Source: Halobacterium sp. R2-5 (GTDB lineage: Archaea > Halobacteriota > Halobacteria > Halobacteriales > Halobacteriaceae). Taken from it: a DNA stretch of 64,000 nt. Where the stretch lies: assembly GCF_011734195.1 (NCBI RefSeq), contig NZ_JAANTH010000001.1:744001-808000 (forward strand), read 5' to 3'. The notes under the pieces are model-generated. The model had not been told where the DNA came from and made no database searches. It saw nothing but the letters and a program-made list of their open reading frames with translations. Below are positions 34,568 to 43,746 of the stretch, piece after piece. The position numbers and the translations under genes were made by a program. The stretch's first letter is position 1. Every line of letters starts with the position of its first letter.

Positions 34568-35557
34568 CTACAGCGTGTCGAGGACGTCGAGCAGACGGTC
34601 CTCGTCCTCGCGGTCCGGCCCCTCCGCTTCGCCGGTGCGCCCACGCTCGCGGTGGGCGTCGACGGTCTCCGCCATCGCCTCCTCGACGGGTGTGGACTCC
34701 CAGCCCAGCTCCTCGATTTTCGACGTGTCGAGGACGTGCGGGTAGTCGCGGTACAGCGGGAACTCCGTGGGTTCGAGGTCGACGATGGAGAGCTCGCGGG
34801 GGCTCGTGTACGCGCGCTCGACGTCCGTGCCCAGCGCGTCCGCAATCAGGTCGAGGGTTCGGTCGAGCGTGACGGCGTTCCGGTCGCCGAGGTTGTACGC
34901 CTCGCCCGGCGTCCCCTCCTCGGCGACGAGGCGCATCCCGCGGGCGACGTCCTCGACGTAGACGCGCTGCCAGAGGTTCGTGCCGTCCCCGGGGACGACG
35001 ACCGCGTCGTGTTCGGCGACCCGGTCCACCCAGTACGCGAGGCGCTCCGTGTAGTCGTGGGGGCCGTAGACGACCGTCGGGCGCACGCTCATCGCGTTCA
35101 CGCCGCGCTCGGCCGCCTGGAAGACGATGCGGTCGCCGGCGGCCTTCCGCGGGCCGTAGGAGTCCAACGAGTCGTCGGTCGCCTGTTCGGCCGTGCACTC
35201 CTCGAGTTCCGTCTCGTCCTCGCGCTTCGGTACGTCGTCGGCGGCGTACGCCGACCCGCTGGAGACGTAGACGTACGCGTCCACGCCGCCGAACACGTCG
35301 ATGGCGTGCTCGACCTCCCGGGGCTTGTACGCGACGCAGTCGAAGACGGCGTCGGGCTCGACCTCCCGCTTCGCGGTCAGCAGGGCCTTCCGGTCCGTGC
35401 GGTCGCCCTGCACGTGGTGGACGCGGTTGTTCTCGGCGAACGGGTCGTCGTGCTTCCCGCGGTTGAACGTCGTGACGCGGTAGTCGTGGGCGAGCAGTTC
35501 TTCCACGAGGTGGCGGCCGATGAAGCGCGTGCCGCCGACGACGAGCGCGGAGTCCAT
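34568..35557 (-). CDS. NAD-dependent epimerase/dehydratase (extended SDR)
   Basis: 329 aa. It starts with the SDR nucleotide site VVGGTRFIGRHL, and has YVSSGSAYA with SYGPRKAAGD providing the Tyr-x3-Lys pair, although the spacing residues GPR are not the common form. VRPTVVYGPHDYTER and YNLGDRNAVTLD are also typical. It resembles nucleotide-sugar epimerases or chloroplast CSP41-like proteins. Substrate unknown. It is upstream of egsA on the same strand. Confidence 0.87.
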   Translation of the reverse strand: MDSALVVGGTRFIGRHLVEELLAHDYRVTTFNRGKHDDPFAENNRVHHVQGDRTDRKALLTAKREVEPDAVFDCVAYKPREVEHAIDVFGGVDAYVYVSSGSAYAADDVPKREDETELEECTAEQATDDSLDSYGPRKAAGDRIVFQAAERGVNAMSVRPTVVYGPHDYTERLAYWVDRVAEHDAVVVPGDGTNLWQRVYVEDVARGMRLVAEEGTPGEAYNLGDRNAVTLDRTLDLIADALGTDVERAYTSPRELSIVDLEPTEFPLYRDYPHVLDTSKIEELGWESTPVEEAMAETVDAHRERGRTGEAEGPDREDEDRLLDVLDTL

Positions 35558-35607
35558 ACGCCGAGAATCGTCGGCCGCGACAAAAGCGGTGGCTATTCGC
35601 GTGCGGC

Positions 35608-38600
35608 TCAGTCCGCGCGCCCGGCGAGCGAGCCGTCGCGGGGCCCCGTCGGTAGCGAGCGGCGCGCGTCCGCCTCCGGCCGCTCGTCGATGGCGGCGCG
35701 GTAGGCGTCCGGCATCACGACCGCGAACTCCGAGACCGCCGCCTCCCAGTCGTCGAGCAGTTCGGCCGCGCGCTCGCTGTCCGTGCGCGCCGCGTGGTTC
35801 TCCACGAGCCGGCGGATCGCGGACTCGTCGCGGTCCGAGAGGTCGCGGGAGACTTCCACCATCCCGGTGTTACAGCGCTGTTCGAAGTCGCCGTCCGGGT
35901 CGTGGACGTACGCCACGCCGCCGGACATCCCCGCTGCGAAGTTCCGGCCGACGTCGCCGAGCACGACCACGATGCCGCCGGTCATGTACTCGCAGCCGTG
36001 GTCGCCGACGCCCTCGACGACTGCGTTCGCGCCCGAGTTCCGGACGGCGAAGCGCTCGCCCGCGACGCCGTTGACGTAGCACTCGCCGTCGGTCGCGCCG
36101 TACAGCGCGACGTTCCCGACGAGCGTGTTCTCCGCGGGCTCGAAGCCCGCCTCCGGCGGCGTCCGCACGGCGAGCGTGCCGCCCGAGAGCCCCTTGCCGA
36201 CGTAGTCGTTGGCGGCGCCGGTCAGCGACATCGTGACGCCCGACGCGAGGAACGCGCCGAACGACTGGCCGGCGTTCCCGTCCAGCGAGACCTGGAGGCT
36301 GTCCTCCGGTAGCCCGTCGACGCCGTGCTCGCTGCTGACGGCGTGGGAGACGCGCGCGCCGACCGTGCGGTCGCGGGTCGTGATTTCGCGGGACAGCGAC
36401 ACGGTGTCGCCGTCCTCGATGGCGGCCTGCGCGTCCTCGATGATGCTCTCGTCGAGGGCCATGTCGGGCTTGTCCTGCTCCATCGTGTGCGTGCGACCGT
36501 CGCCCTCGGGCTCGGCGAGCACGCCCGAGAGGTCGATGTGGCGGCCCTTCGGGTGGTCGGTGTCGCCCTGCGAGAGGTGCTCGACGCGGCCGACGGCCTC
36601 CTCGACGCTCGTGTAGCCGAGTTCCGCGAGGACTTCGCGGACCTCCCGCGCGACGAACGTGAGGTAGTTCGCGACCTTCGTCGGCGTGCCGCGGAAGCGC
36701 TCGCGGAGCTCGTCGTCCTGGGTGGCGACGCCGGTCGGGCAGTTGTTCGTGTGGCAGATGCGCGCCATCACGCAGCCCGCCGACACCAGCGACGCGGTGC
36801 CGAACGCGAACTCCTCGGCGCCCAGCAGCGCGCCGATTGCGACGTCGCGACCCGTCTTCAGGCCGCCGTCGACGCGCAGCGTGACCCGGGAGCGCAGCCC
36901 CGTCTCCACGAGTAGCTGGTTCGCCTCAGCGAGACCGAGCTCCCACGGGAGGCCGGCGTGCTTGATGCTCGTCTTCGGGGACGCGCCCGTCCCGCCGTCG
37001 TGGCCGGAGATGTGGATGCAGTCCGCGCCCGCCTTCGCACAGCCCGCCGCGACCGTGCCGATGCCCGCCTCCGAGACGAGTTTCACGTGCACGCGGGCGT
37101 CCGGGTTGCCCGCCCGGAGGTCGGAGATGAGTTGCTTGAGGTCCTCGATGCTGTAGATGTCGTGCTGGGGCGGCGGGCTGATGAGGCCGACGCCCGGCGT
37201 CGAGCACCGCACGTCCGCGATCATCTCGTTGACCTTCTTCCCCGGGAGGTGGCCGCCCTCGCCGGGCTTCGACCCCTGTGCCATCTTGATCTGGAGGTCG
37301 TCGGCCGACGAGAGGTACGTGCTCGTCACGCCGAACCGGCCGGAGGCCACCTGCTTGATGGCGCACTCGCGGTCGGTGTCGAAGCGCTCGGGCGGCTCGC
37401 CGCCCTCGCCCGTGTTCGCCTTCGCGCCGAGCTCGTTGGCGGCCTGGGCGTTCGTCTCGTGGGCTTCCGGGCTGAGACTGCCGAGGCTCATCGCGGCCGT
37501 CGAGAACCGCTCGACGATGTCCGCCTCGGATTCGACCTCTTCGACGGGGACGCTCTCCCTGTCCTCCGCGTCGACGTCGAGCAGCCCGCGCAGCGTCTGG
37601 AGCTGCTCGGTCTGGTCGTTGACCTGCTCGGCGTAGTCCCGGAACGCCCCGTAGTCGCCGTTGTCCACGGCCTCCTGGAGGCTGTGGACGGTCTGGGGGT
37701 TCCACTGGTGGAACCGCCCGGAGGTGCGGTTCTCGAACTCGCCGACGCGCTGGACGTCGGGTTCGTCGTCGAACCCCGCCGCGTGGCGCGCCCGGACGTC
37801 CGCCTCCAGTTCGTCCAGGCCGATGCCCTCGGTGCGGTTCGGCGTCCCGGAGAAGAACCGGTCGACGACCGAGGAGTCGAGGCCGACCACCTCGAAGATC
37901 TGGGCGCCCTGGTAGGACGCGACCGTCGAGATGCCCATCTTCGCCATCACCTTCAGCAGGCCGTCCTCGAGCGCGGTGAGGTACGACGACACCGCCGCCT
38001 CGGGGTCGGGGCCGTCCGGCCCGGCGACGATGTCGCGGGCGGACTCGATGGCGAGGTAGGGGTTGACCGCGCCCGCGCCGTAGCCGACCGTCGCCGAGAG
38101 CTGGTGGACGGTCCGGACGTCGCCCGCCTCGACCACGAGGCCGACGCGAGCGCGAAGCCCCTCGCGGACGAGGTGGTGGTGGACCGCACCGGTCGCCAGC
38201 AGGCTCGGTACCGGCATCGCGTCCTCGCCGGCTTCGCGCTGGGAGAGCACGAGAAGCTCGACGCCGTCCTCGACGGCCTCGGCGGCCTCGCGTTGGACGC
38301 GCTCGACGGCGCCCGCCAGCGACTCGTCGGGGGCAAAGGAGAGGTCGACGGTGCGCGTCGGCAGGCCCGCGTTCACCACCGCGTCGAGGTCGCTGTCCGC
38401 GAGCACGGGGCTGTCGAGGACGACCTGTTGGGCGTGCTCGCGGGACTCCGCGAGGAGGTTGTCCTGGCTGCCGAGCCGCGTCTCCATGCTCGTCACGAGC
38501 TCCTCGCGGATGTAGTCGATCGGCGGGTTCGTGACCTGCGCGAACAGCTGGCGGAAGTACGACGCCAGCGGGTGGTTGAACTCCGAGATGCCGGGCAGCG

Positions 38601-40059
38601 GCGCGTCGTCGCCCATCGAGCCGACGGGGTCCTTGCCGTCCTGGACCATCGGCGCGACGAGCTCGTCGAGCTCGTCACGGGTGTAGCCGAACATCGCCTG
38701 CTCGGAGCGCAGGTCCTCTGTCGGGTCGCTCGGCAGCACGTCCTCGCCGGTCTCCGGGCGGAGCTGCTCGTCCTCGACCCACTCGCCGTACTGCTCGTCG
38801 GTGAGCTCGTCGAAGACGTCCTCGTCGTCGACGACGCCCTTCCCGGGTTCGGCGAGGAACAGCTGGCCGGGGCGGAGGCGGCCGCGCTCTTCGACCTCGC
38901 TGACGTCGCCCTCTAGGGCGCCCTGCTCGGACGCCATCACGAGCGTGCCGTCCGCGCGCTTCTCGTAGCGGCACGGGCGAAGGCCGTTCCGGTCGAGGAC
39001 GCCGCCGATGCGGTCGCCGTCCGTACCGATGACCAGCGCGGGGCCGTCCCACGGCTCCACGAGGCTGGCGTGGTAGTCGTAGAACTCTTCGCGCGCGTCG
39101 CTCATCTCGTCGTCGCCCTGCCACGCCTCGGGGACGAGCATCCGGAGGGCGTGCGGGAGCGAGCGCCCCGTCTGCATCAGGAGTTCGAGCGCGTTGTCGA
39201 CGCTCGCGGTGTCGGACTGCTCGGGGTCGTCGATGACCGGGAGGACTTCCTCCAGTTCGTCGTCGGTGAAGCCCTCGGCTTCGAGGTCGGCCTCGCGGGC
39301 GCGCATCCAGTTGACGTTCCCGCGGATGGTGTTGAACTCGCCGTTGTGGATGATGGTCCGGTAGGGGTGCGCGAGGTGCCACGCGCCGAGCGTGTTCGTC
39401 GAGAAGCGGGCGTGCACGAGCGCGAACCCGGTCTCGACGCGGTCGTCAGTGAGGTCGGGGTAGTAGTCGGCGACCTGGTCGCCCTTCAGGAGGCCCTTGT
39501 AGACGACGGTGTCCTGGTCCAGCGAGCAGACGTAGAAGCGGTCGTGGTCGACGGCGGCCTCGACGGCCTGCCGGCCGACGTACAGCGCCTTCTCGAAGTC
39601 GTCAGTGTTCTCGGGACGTACTACGGCCTGCGCGACGTGGGGCTCGGAGTCGAGGGCGGTCTGCCCGAGGTCGGCGTTGTCGGTCGGGACGTCGCGCCAC
39701 GCGTCGACCGCGAGGCCGTACTCGGCGAGCGCGTCCTCGACGGTGTCGACGACCGCGTCGCGTTCGTCGGCGTCCTGCGGGAGAAAGAACGAGCCGACGG
39801 CGTAGGTCTCGGGGAGGCCGTCGAAGACGTCGGCGAAGAACTCGTGGGGCGTCTGAATCATGGCGCCGGCGCCGTCGCCGGTGTTCTCCTCGGCGCCCGT
39901 GGTGCCGCGGTGTTCGAGGTTCTCCAGTACGTCGAGTGCGTCGGAGAGAACGCGGTGGGACCGACCCCCGTCGAGATCGACGACGACCCCGACCCCGCAG
40001 TTCGACCGTTCGTCGGTCGGGTCTGCGAGGAGGTTGTTCGTGCTGTCGGACTGGTGCAT
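35608..40059 (-). CDS. gltB: Glutamate synthase large subunit
   Basis: 1483 aa, full length. Cys21 (SNCGVG) is the catalytic N-terminal nucleophile of the type 2 glutamine amidotransferase domain after removal of a 20-residue propeptide. The central and FMN-binding domains follow; the 3Fe-4S cysteines are in CVMARICHTNNCPTG (C-x5-C-x4-C). The C-terminal beta-helix has the GxxG repeats (GEYC... GANAVVEGVGDHGCEYMTGG). No NADPH-binding small subunit gene is adjacent, so ferredoxin may be the donor; that is inference. A TTTTAC box ~26 bp upstream supports the start. Confidence 0.95.
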   Translation of the reverse strand: MHQSDSTNNLLADPTDERSNCGVGVVVDLDGGRSHRVLSDALDVLENLEHRGTTGAEENTGDGAGAMIQTPHEFFADVFDGLPETYAVGSFFLPQDADERDAVVDTVEDALAEYGLAVDAWRDVPTDNADLGQTALDSEPHVAQAVVRPENTDDFEKALYVGRQAVEAAVDHDRFYVCSLDQDTVVYKGLLKGDQVADYYPDLTDDRVETGFALVHARFSTNTLGAWHLAHPYRTIIHNGEFNTIRGNVNWMRAREADLEAEGFTDDELEEVLPVIDDPEQSDTASVDNALELLMQTGRSLPHALRMLVPEAWQGDDEMSDAREEFYDYHASLVEPWDGPALVIGTDGDRIGGVLDRNGLRPCRYEKRADGTLVMASEQGALEGDVSEVEERGRLRPGQLFLAEPGKGVVDDEDVFDELTDEQYGEWVEDEQLRPETGEDVLPSDPTEDLRSEQAMFGYTRDELDELVAPMVQDGKDPVGSMGDDAPLPGISEFNHPLASYFRQLFAQVTNPPIDYIREELVTSMETRLGSQDNLLAESREHAQQVVLDSPVLADSDLDAVVNAGLPTRTVDLSFAPDESLAGAVERVQREAAEAVEDGVELLVLSQREAGEDAMPVPSLLATGAVHHHLVREGLRARVGLVVEAGDVRTVHQLSATVGYGAGAVNPYLAIESARDIVAGPDGPDPEAAVSSYLTALEDGLLKVMAKMGISTVASYQGAQIFEVVGLDSSVVDRFFSGTPNRTEGIGLDELEADVRARHAAGFDDEPDVQRVGEFENRTSGRFHQWNPQTVHSLQEAVDNGDYGAFRDYAEQVNDQTEQLQTLRGLLDVDAEDRESVPVEEVESEADIVERFSTAAMSLGSLSPEAHETNAQAANELGAKANTGEGGEPPERFDTDRECAIKQVASGRFGVTSTYLSSADDLQIKMAQGSKPGEGGHLPGKKVNEMIADVRCSTPGVGLISPPPQHDIYSIEDLKQLISDLRAGNPDARVHVKLVSEAGIGTVAAGCAKAGADCIHISGHDGGTGASPKTSIKHAGLPWELGLAEANQLLVETGLRSRVTLRVDGGLKTGRDVAIGALLGAEEFAFGTASLVSAGCVMARICHTNNCPTGVATQDDELRERFRGTPTKVANYLTFVAREVREVLAELGYTSVEEAVGRVEHLSQGDTDHPKGRHIDLSGVLAEPEGDGRTHTMEQDKPDMALDESIIEDAQAAIEDGDTVSLSREITTRDRTVGARVSHAVSSEHGVDGLPEDSLQVSLDGNAGQSFGAFLASGVTMSLTGAANDYVGKGLSGGTLAVRTPPEAGFEPAENTLVGNVALYGATDGECYVNGVAGERFAVRNSGANAVVEGVGDHGCEYMTGGIVVVLGDVGRNFAAGMSGGVAYVHDPDGDFEQRCNTGMVEVSRDLSDRDESAIRRLVENHAARTDSERAAELLDDWEAAVSEFAVVMPDAYRAAIDERPEADARRSLPTGPRDGSLAGRAD

Positions 40060-40080
40060 GTGCCACCGTGTGCCACGGGC

Positions 40081-40143
40081 GAGTAAAACCCCTTCCCTGA
40101 ATCACTAATGGTAATATAACCACCAAAGAGGGAATATAAGGTG
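40081..40143. promoter_or_regulatory. AT-rich promoter region between gltB and a small divergent ORF
   Basis: On the minus strand TTTTAC (about 40082-40088) is ~26 bp upstream of the gltB ATG. Further out are the near-palindrome GGTAATATAACC (40110-40121) and a second AATATAA (40133-40139). The extra AT boxes are more than one gltB promoter needs, and may drive the small ORF on the plus strand or bind a nitrogen regulator. Confidence 0.5.
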
Positions 40144-40148
40144 TTCGT

Positions 40149-40244
40149 ATGCGCCGCTATGCCGTCCTGCGAACCCCGTCGTGCACCGCCCGAGTGGAGG
40201 CCGCTTCGCTACTCGACGGTTCGGCGACCACCCTTATCAAATGA
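40149..40244 (+). CDS. Possible 31-aa small protein divergent from gltB
   Basis: ATG at 40149 opens 31 codons (MRRYAVLRTPSCTARVEA onward) ending with TGA. The near-palindromic AT box at 40110-40121 would place a transcript start a few bases before it. It has one Cys and several Arg, and is not acidic, which is unusual for haloarchaea. It may be chance, but the gap is otherwise empty. Confidence 0.25.
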   Translation: MRRYAVLRTPSCTARVEAASLLDGSATTLIK

Positions 40245-40268
40245 ACGACCGTGACAAAAGCGGCGCCG

Positions 40269-41771
40269 TCAGTACGACTTCGCGAAGAACGCCGTTTCCT
40301 CGGCGGGCTCGCCGCAGATGGCGCAGTCCTCGCCCTCGTGGTCGGGCTCGGGGAGGTGTTCGTCCTCGAACTCGGAGGCCGCGCGCGCGGCGCTGTCCTC
40401 CGCGAGCGGCACCAGCACGATTTCGGCGTGCACCTGGTCTTTGATTTCGGCCTCGCAGTCCTCGTCGCCGCACCACGGCGCCTTCACGTAGCCGCCGTGC
40501 TTGCCGATGGTGCCCAGAATCTCCTCGCGGCTGTCGGCCTCGCGGACGTTCTCGTCGAGGCGCTCGGCGGCCGCGTCGTAGAGCTTCTCGTACACCTCGT
40601 CGAGGTGGTCGTGGACCGTCGCCGTGATGTCCGCGCGGTCCTCGACGGCGTCCTCGCCGTCGGGTCGGTGGACGACCGTGACCTCCTCGTCCTCGACCTC
40701 GTTCGGGCCGATCTCGAAGCGCACGGGGACGCCCTTCAGCTCCCACTCGTTGAACTTGAACCCGGGGTTGCGTTCGTCGCGGTCGTCGAGGTGGACGCGC
40801 ACGCCCTGGGACTCCAGCTCGGCCGCGATCTCCGAGGAGTACTGGAGCACCTCGTCTTTGGTGTCCTCCTGCCAGATGGGGACGATGACGACCTGCTTGG
40901 GCGCGACCGTCGGCGGGAGCACGAGCCCCTGGTCGTCGCTGTGGCTCATGACGAGCGCGCCGATGGCGCGCCACGACAGTCCCCACGACGTCGTGTACGC
41001 GGTGCGCTCGGCCTCGTCCTCGTCGCTGAACGTGATGTCGAACGCCTCCGCGAACGACTGCCCGAGGTGGTGGCTGGTGCCGCCCTGCACGGACTTCCCG
41101 TCGGGCATCAGCGCCTCGACGGTCGTCGTGGTGTCCGCGCCCGGGAACTTGTCGTGTTCGGGCTTCCGGCCGCGCAGCACGGGCATCCCGAGGACGTCCT
41201 CGTAGAGCCGCTGGTACTGGTCGAGGCGCAGCGTCGTCTCCGCCCACGCCTCCTCGTCGCTCGCGTGCGCGGTGTGGCCCTCCTGCCAGAGGAACTCCTT
41301 CGTGCGGAAGAACGGCTTCGTCTCGGTCGCCTCCCAGCGCACGACGGAGTTCCACTGGTTCACGCGCAGCGGGAGGTCGCGGTGCGAGCGCACCCACTGG
41401 GCCATGTACGGCGCGATGATGGACTCCGAGGTCGGCCGGACCGCGAGGCGCTCTTCGAGTTCGTCGTGGCCGCCGTGGGTCACCCACGCCACCTCGGGGT
41501 CGAACCCCTCCACGATGTCCTTCTCGCGTTCGAGGTACGACTCGGGGATGAACAGCGGGAAGTAGGCGTTGTCCACGCCGGTCTGCTTGAACCAGCCGTC
41601 GAGGTTGTCCTGAATCGCCTCCCAGAGTGCGTAGCCGCGGGGCCGGGTGACGATGAACCCGCCCATCGGCGCGTAGTCCGCCAGTTCCGCCTTCTGGACC
41701 ACTTCGGCGTACCACTCGCCGGGGTTGTGCTCCTTGGACTCGGTGATGCCGAGCTCCTGTTCGTCGCTCAT
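40269..41771 (-). CDS. proS: Prolyl-tRNA synthetase (archaeal/eukaryal type)
   Basis: 500 aa. Class II motifs: VRPTSESIIAPYMAQW (motif 2 region), FRTKEFLWQEGHTAHA and GTSHHLGQSF. The C-terminal zinc-type domain has WCGDEDC and CAICGEPAEETAFFAKSY, ending in Tyr as in archaeal ProRS. ATG at 41771 is used rather than upstream codons because MSDEQELGITE is the usual opening. gltB lies downstream on the same strand but has its own promoter. Confidence 0.96.
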   Translation of the reverse strand: MSDEQELGITESKEHNPGEWYAEVVQKAELADYAPMGGFIVTRPRGYALWEAIQDNLDGWFKQTGVDNAYFPLFIPESYLEREKDIVEGFDPEVAWVTHGGHDELEERLAVRPTSESIIAPYMAQWVRSHRDLPLRVNQWNSVVRWEATETKPFFRTKEFLWQEGHTAHASDEEAWAETTLRLDQYQRLYEDVLGMPVLRGRKPEHDKFPGADTTTTVEALMPDGKSVQGGTSHHLGQSFAEAFDITFSDEDEAERTAYTTSWGLSWRAIGALVMSHSDDQGLVLPPTVAPKQVVIVPIWQEDTKDEVLQYSSEIAAELESQGVRVHLDDRDERNPGFKFNEWELKGVPVRFEIGPNEVEDEEVTVVHRPDGEDAVEDRADITATVHDHLDEVYEKLYDAAAERLDENVREADSREEILGTIGKHGGYVKAPWCGDEDCEAEIKDQVHAEIVLVPLAEDSAARAASEFEDEHLPEPDHEGEDCAICGEPAEETAFFAKSY

Positions 41772-41948
41772 TACCAGCAACGAGGCTTGACTCGCTCTTA
41801 AAACCCGTGAAGGTGTGCGGACGCTCCACGAGCGCGAACGCGAATTGCCTATAGACAACCAATTTCCCCGGGGTCGTCGAGTTCAGTGTATAGCGGGCTT
41901 AGAATGGGTGTTTAGGATTCATTCGCGGGGCATCGAACGTTAGCAGAA

Positions 41949-41960
41949 ACTAATATTAGT
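41949..41960 (+). promoter_or_regulatory. Palindromic TATA box before the HTH-10 gene
   Basis: ACTAATATTAGT is a perfect 12-bp palindrome at 41949-41960, 23-34 bp before GTG 41983. It is placed as the TATA box of a leaderless transcript; being palindromic it could also be an operator or act in both directions. Confidence 0.55.
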
Positions 41961-41982
41961 GGTCGGGAGCGTAGCTCCTCGC

Positions 41983-42702
41983 GTGCGCGAGTTCGAGTTC
42001 ACCGTGGAGTACGAACCGGGCAGCGACGCCCTCATGGACTGCTTCATCGAGCACGACAGCCTGACGGCGTGGACCTCGGTCTGCTTCACCACCCGCGAGC
42101 GGATGTGGCGCATCGACCACGCCACCGGAACGGACGAGGCGCTGGCGGCCTTCGACGGGGTGTTCCTCGACGAGTCGCGGTGCAACGAGTGTCTGGACCT
42201 CCCGGACTGCGACACGTACCGGGAGTACCACGTCCTCGACGAGTCCGCGAACTCCCGGACCGTCTACACGTTCCGCGAGGAAGTGCACGACTGCCACTCG
42301 GTCCCCCACTACGTCCACGAGCACGTCGGCGACGGCGTCGTCTTCGAGGCCCGCCGCAGCCACAACGAGTACCGGTGGCGGGTCCTCCACCCCGAGGAGC
42401 AGTCCGTCGGCGAGCTCTACGACGCCATCGAGGCCCAGCTCCGGGAGGGCCTCTCGCTGTCGCTGTCCCGGCTCTCCAGCGCCGGGAACTGGGACGCCGA
42501 GTCGCGCATCGCCGCGGAGCTGACGCCCGAGCACCGCGCGGTCCTCGAGGCCGCCGTCGAGAACGGGTACTACTCGCGGCCCCGCGAGGTCACCGTCAGC
42601 GACCTCAGCGACGAGCTCGGCGTGCCGCGCTCGACGGTCCAGTACCGGCTGCGGAGCGCCGAAGACCTCGTCGTCTCCCAGTTCGTCGACGACGCCCTCT
42701 GA
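41983..42702 (+). CDS. Bacterio-opsin activator-type HTH-10 transcription regulator
   Basis: 239 aa, GTG start. The first ~155 residues are the HTH-10-associated domain (MREFEFTVEYEPGSDALMD; paired Cys in SRCNECLDLPDC may bind metal). The C-terminal ~60 residues are the HTH-10 domain: LTPEHRAVLEAAVENGYYSRPREVTVSDLSDELGVPRSTVQYRLR, read in pieces. Haloarchaea carry many such Bat-like regulators with different targets. It has no PAS or GAF domain. Its target cannot be told; the gene before it is proS, divergent. Confidence 0.85.
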   Translation: MREFEFTVEYEPGSDALMDCFIEHDSLTAWTSVCFTTRERMWRIDHATGTDEALAAFDGVFLDESRCNECLDLPDCDTYREYHVLDESANSRTVYTFREEVHDCHSVPHYVHEHVGDGVVFEARRSHNEYRWRVLHPEEQSVGELYDAIEAQLREGLSLSLSRLSSAGNWDAESRIAAELTPEHRAVLEAAVENGYYSRPREVTVSDLSDELGVPRSTVQYRLRSAEDLVVSQFVDDAL

Positions 42703-42771
42703 ATCCGGGAGCGTTCCAGCGGCGCTGGAACCGGCGGGAGAGTTAAGTGGTATGGGAACGTCCCGCACAGT

Positions 42772-42933
42772 ATGGGTGACACGAAGCGTGGCCGCGAACG
42801 GCAAGGCCAGAAGAAGCGCGAACAACTCCGTCAGCGCGAAGTCGAACGCACCCTCGAGACCGAAATCGACCCGTCCGAGGCGCCGGAACTCCCGGACGAG
42901 GACATAGAGATCGGCGACGGCCGGGCGAACTGA
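42772..42933 (+). CDS. Short charged protein, unrecognised
   Basis: 53 aa: MGDTKRGRERQGQKKREQL and onward. The first half is strongly basic (Arg/Lys/Gln), the second half strongly acidic (ELPDEDIEIGDGRAN). ATG at 42772 follows a TTAAGTGG box 24-31 bp upstream. It is too short for most gene finders but has haloarchaeal codon use and promoter spacing. The basic half could bind RNA or the ribosome. Confidence 0.65.
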   Translation: MGDTKRGRERQGQKKREQLRQREVERTLETEIDPSEAPELPDEDIEIGDGRAN

Positions 42934-42985
42934 CCCGCGACCACCTCCGTTCTCCGACGCAGTTACCCGTCAGCCGCGGCGCCGT

Positions 42986-43483
42986 TCAGTCCTCCCGAGT
43001 CCGCGACACCGAGAACGGGCTCGCCGACTCCGTCCACGACCAGCCGGGGAGCCGCGTCTGGACGCCCGCCGCGAGCGCGGCGTCGAGGTCGTCCAGTCCG
43101 GCGGCGCTGTCGCCGTCGCCGCTCGTGTGGACGTCCGCGTAGTGGAACGTCGACTCCGCGAGCAGGCGCAGCGGCTGCTCGCCCGCGATCATCGCCGCGA
43201 GTTCGCGGCCCAGGAGCTCGTCGACGACGAACCCCGGGTAGTCGTCGGTGACGTCGAGCTCTCGGAGCAGCGCCACGAGCGCCGAGACGTTCACCGCGCG
43301 GTCGCCGTCCGCGAACACCTCGGCGACGGCGTTCCGGTACTGCGCGTCGGTCACGGGCGCGACCTCGGTGTCGAAGGCGTCCCCGAGCGCGTTCCGGACG
43401 TCGTTGACCAGCGGGACGACGACGTCGGCGCGTTCGAGCACCCACTCGCGCTCGCGGACGACCGCGTCTGGCGTCAGTTCCAT
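42986..43483 (-). CDS. Unrecognised haloarchaeal protein
   Basis: 165 aa, acidic, mostly helical, no membrane helix. The opening MELTPDAVVREREWVLERAD and LRELDVTDDYPGFVVDELLGREL are its most ordered parts. It is divergent from aCPSF1, sharing a TTTTATAA box at 43525-43532 that could serve either direction. I recognise no domain. Confidence 0.7.
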   Translation of the reverse strand: MELTPDAVVREREWVLERADVVVPLVNDVRNALGDAFDTEVAPVTDAQYRNAVAEVFADGDRAVNVSALVALLRELDVTDDYPGFVVDELLGRELAAMIAGEQPLRLLAESTFHYADVHTSGDGDSAAGLDDLDAALAAGVQTRLPGWSWTESASPFSVSRTRED

Positions 43484-43524
43484 GCCCCACCTCGAACGTG
43501 AAGAAACACCAACTTTGCGAAGGC

Positions 43525-43746
43525 TTTTATAACCGGAACCGCTTACTGGCAGACAAGCGGGTTCTCCTGTACTAATCCCCGCGGCCCGGCCACCTCGGCC
43601 GGAACCACCGGTCTCCATGCTGGGATGACGATGCTGTGTGACTACTCACAACGTTTTTCGGCGTGCTCGCGACCCCACTCACCGGGGTTCGTGAGCCGCC
43701 CCAGCACCGCCGGTCGCCCGGACACAGGAGGGCTCAACCCCCGACT
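43525..43746 (+). promoter_or_regulatory. Promoter and structured leader (or small RNA) upstream of aCPSF1
   Basis: TTTTATAA at 43525-43532 predicts a plus-strand transcript from about 43555. The following ~100 nt contain GCGGG (43557-43561) with CCCGC (43578-43582), CCGGCC (43586-43591) with GGCCGG (43597-43602), then TGTGA (43637-43641) with TCACA (43646-43650), followed by T5 at 43654-43658. A GGAGGG at 43727-43732 could bind 16S rRNA, 15 bases before ATG 43747. Either a terminator-bearing leader or a ~100-nt RNA gene. The same box could serve the divergent gene at 42986-43483. Confidence 0.5.

Noticed and set aside
37000-38900. A 652-aa plus-strand frame opposite gltB
   Set aside because: It mirrors the gltB coding frame and shows only Val/Arg/Asp low-complexity translation with no domain.
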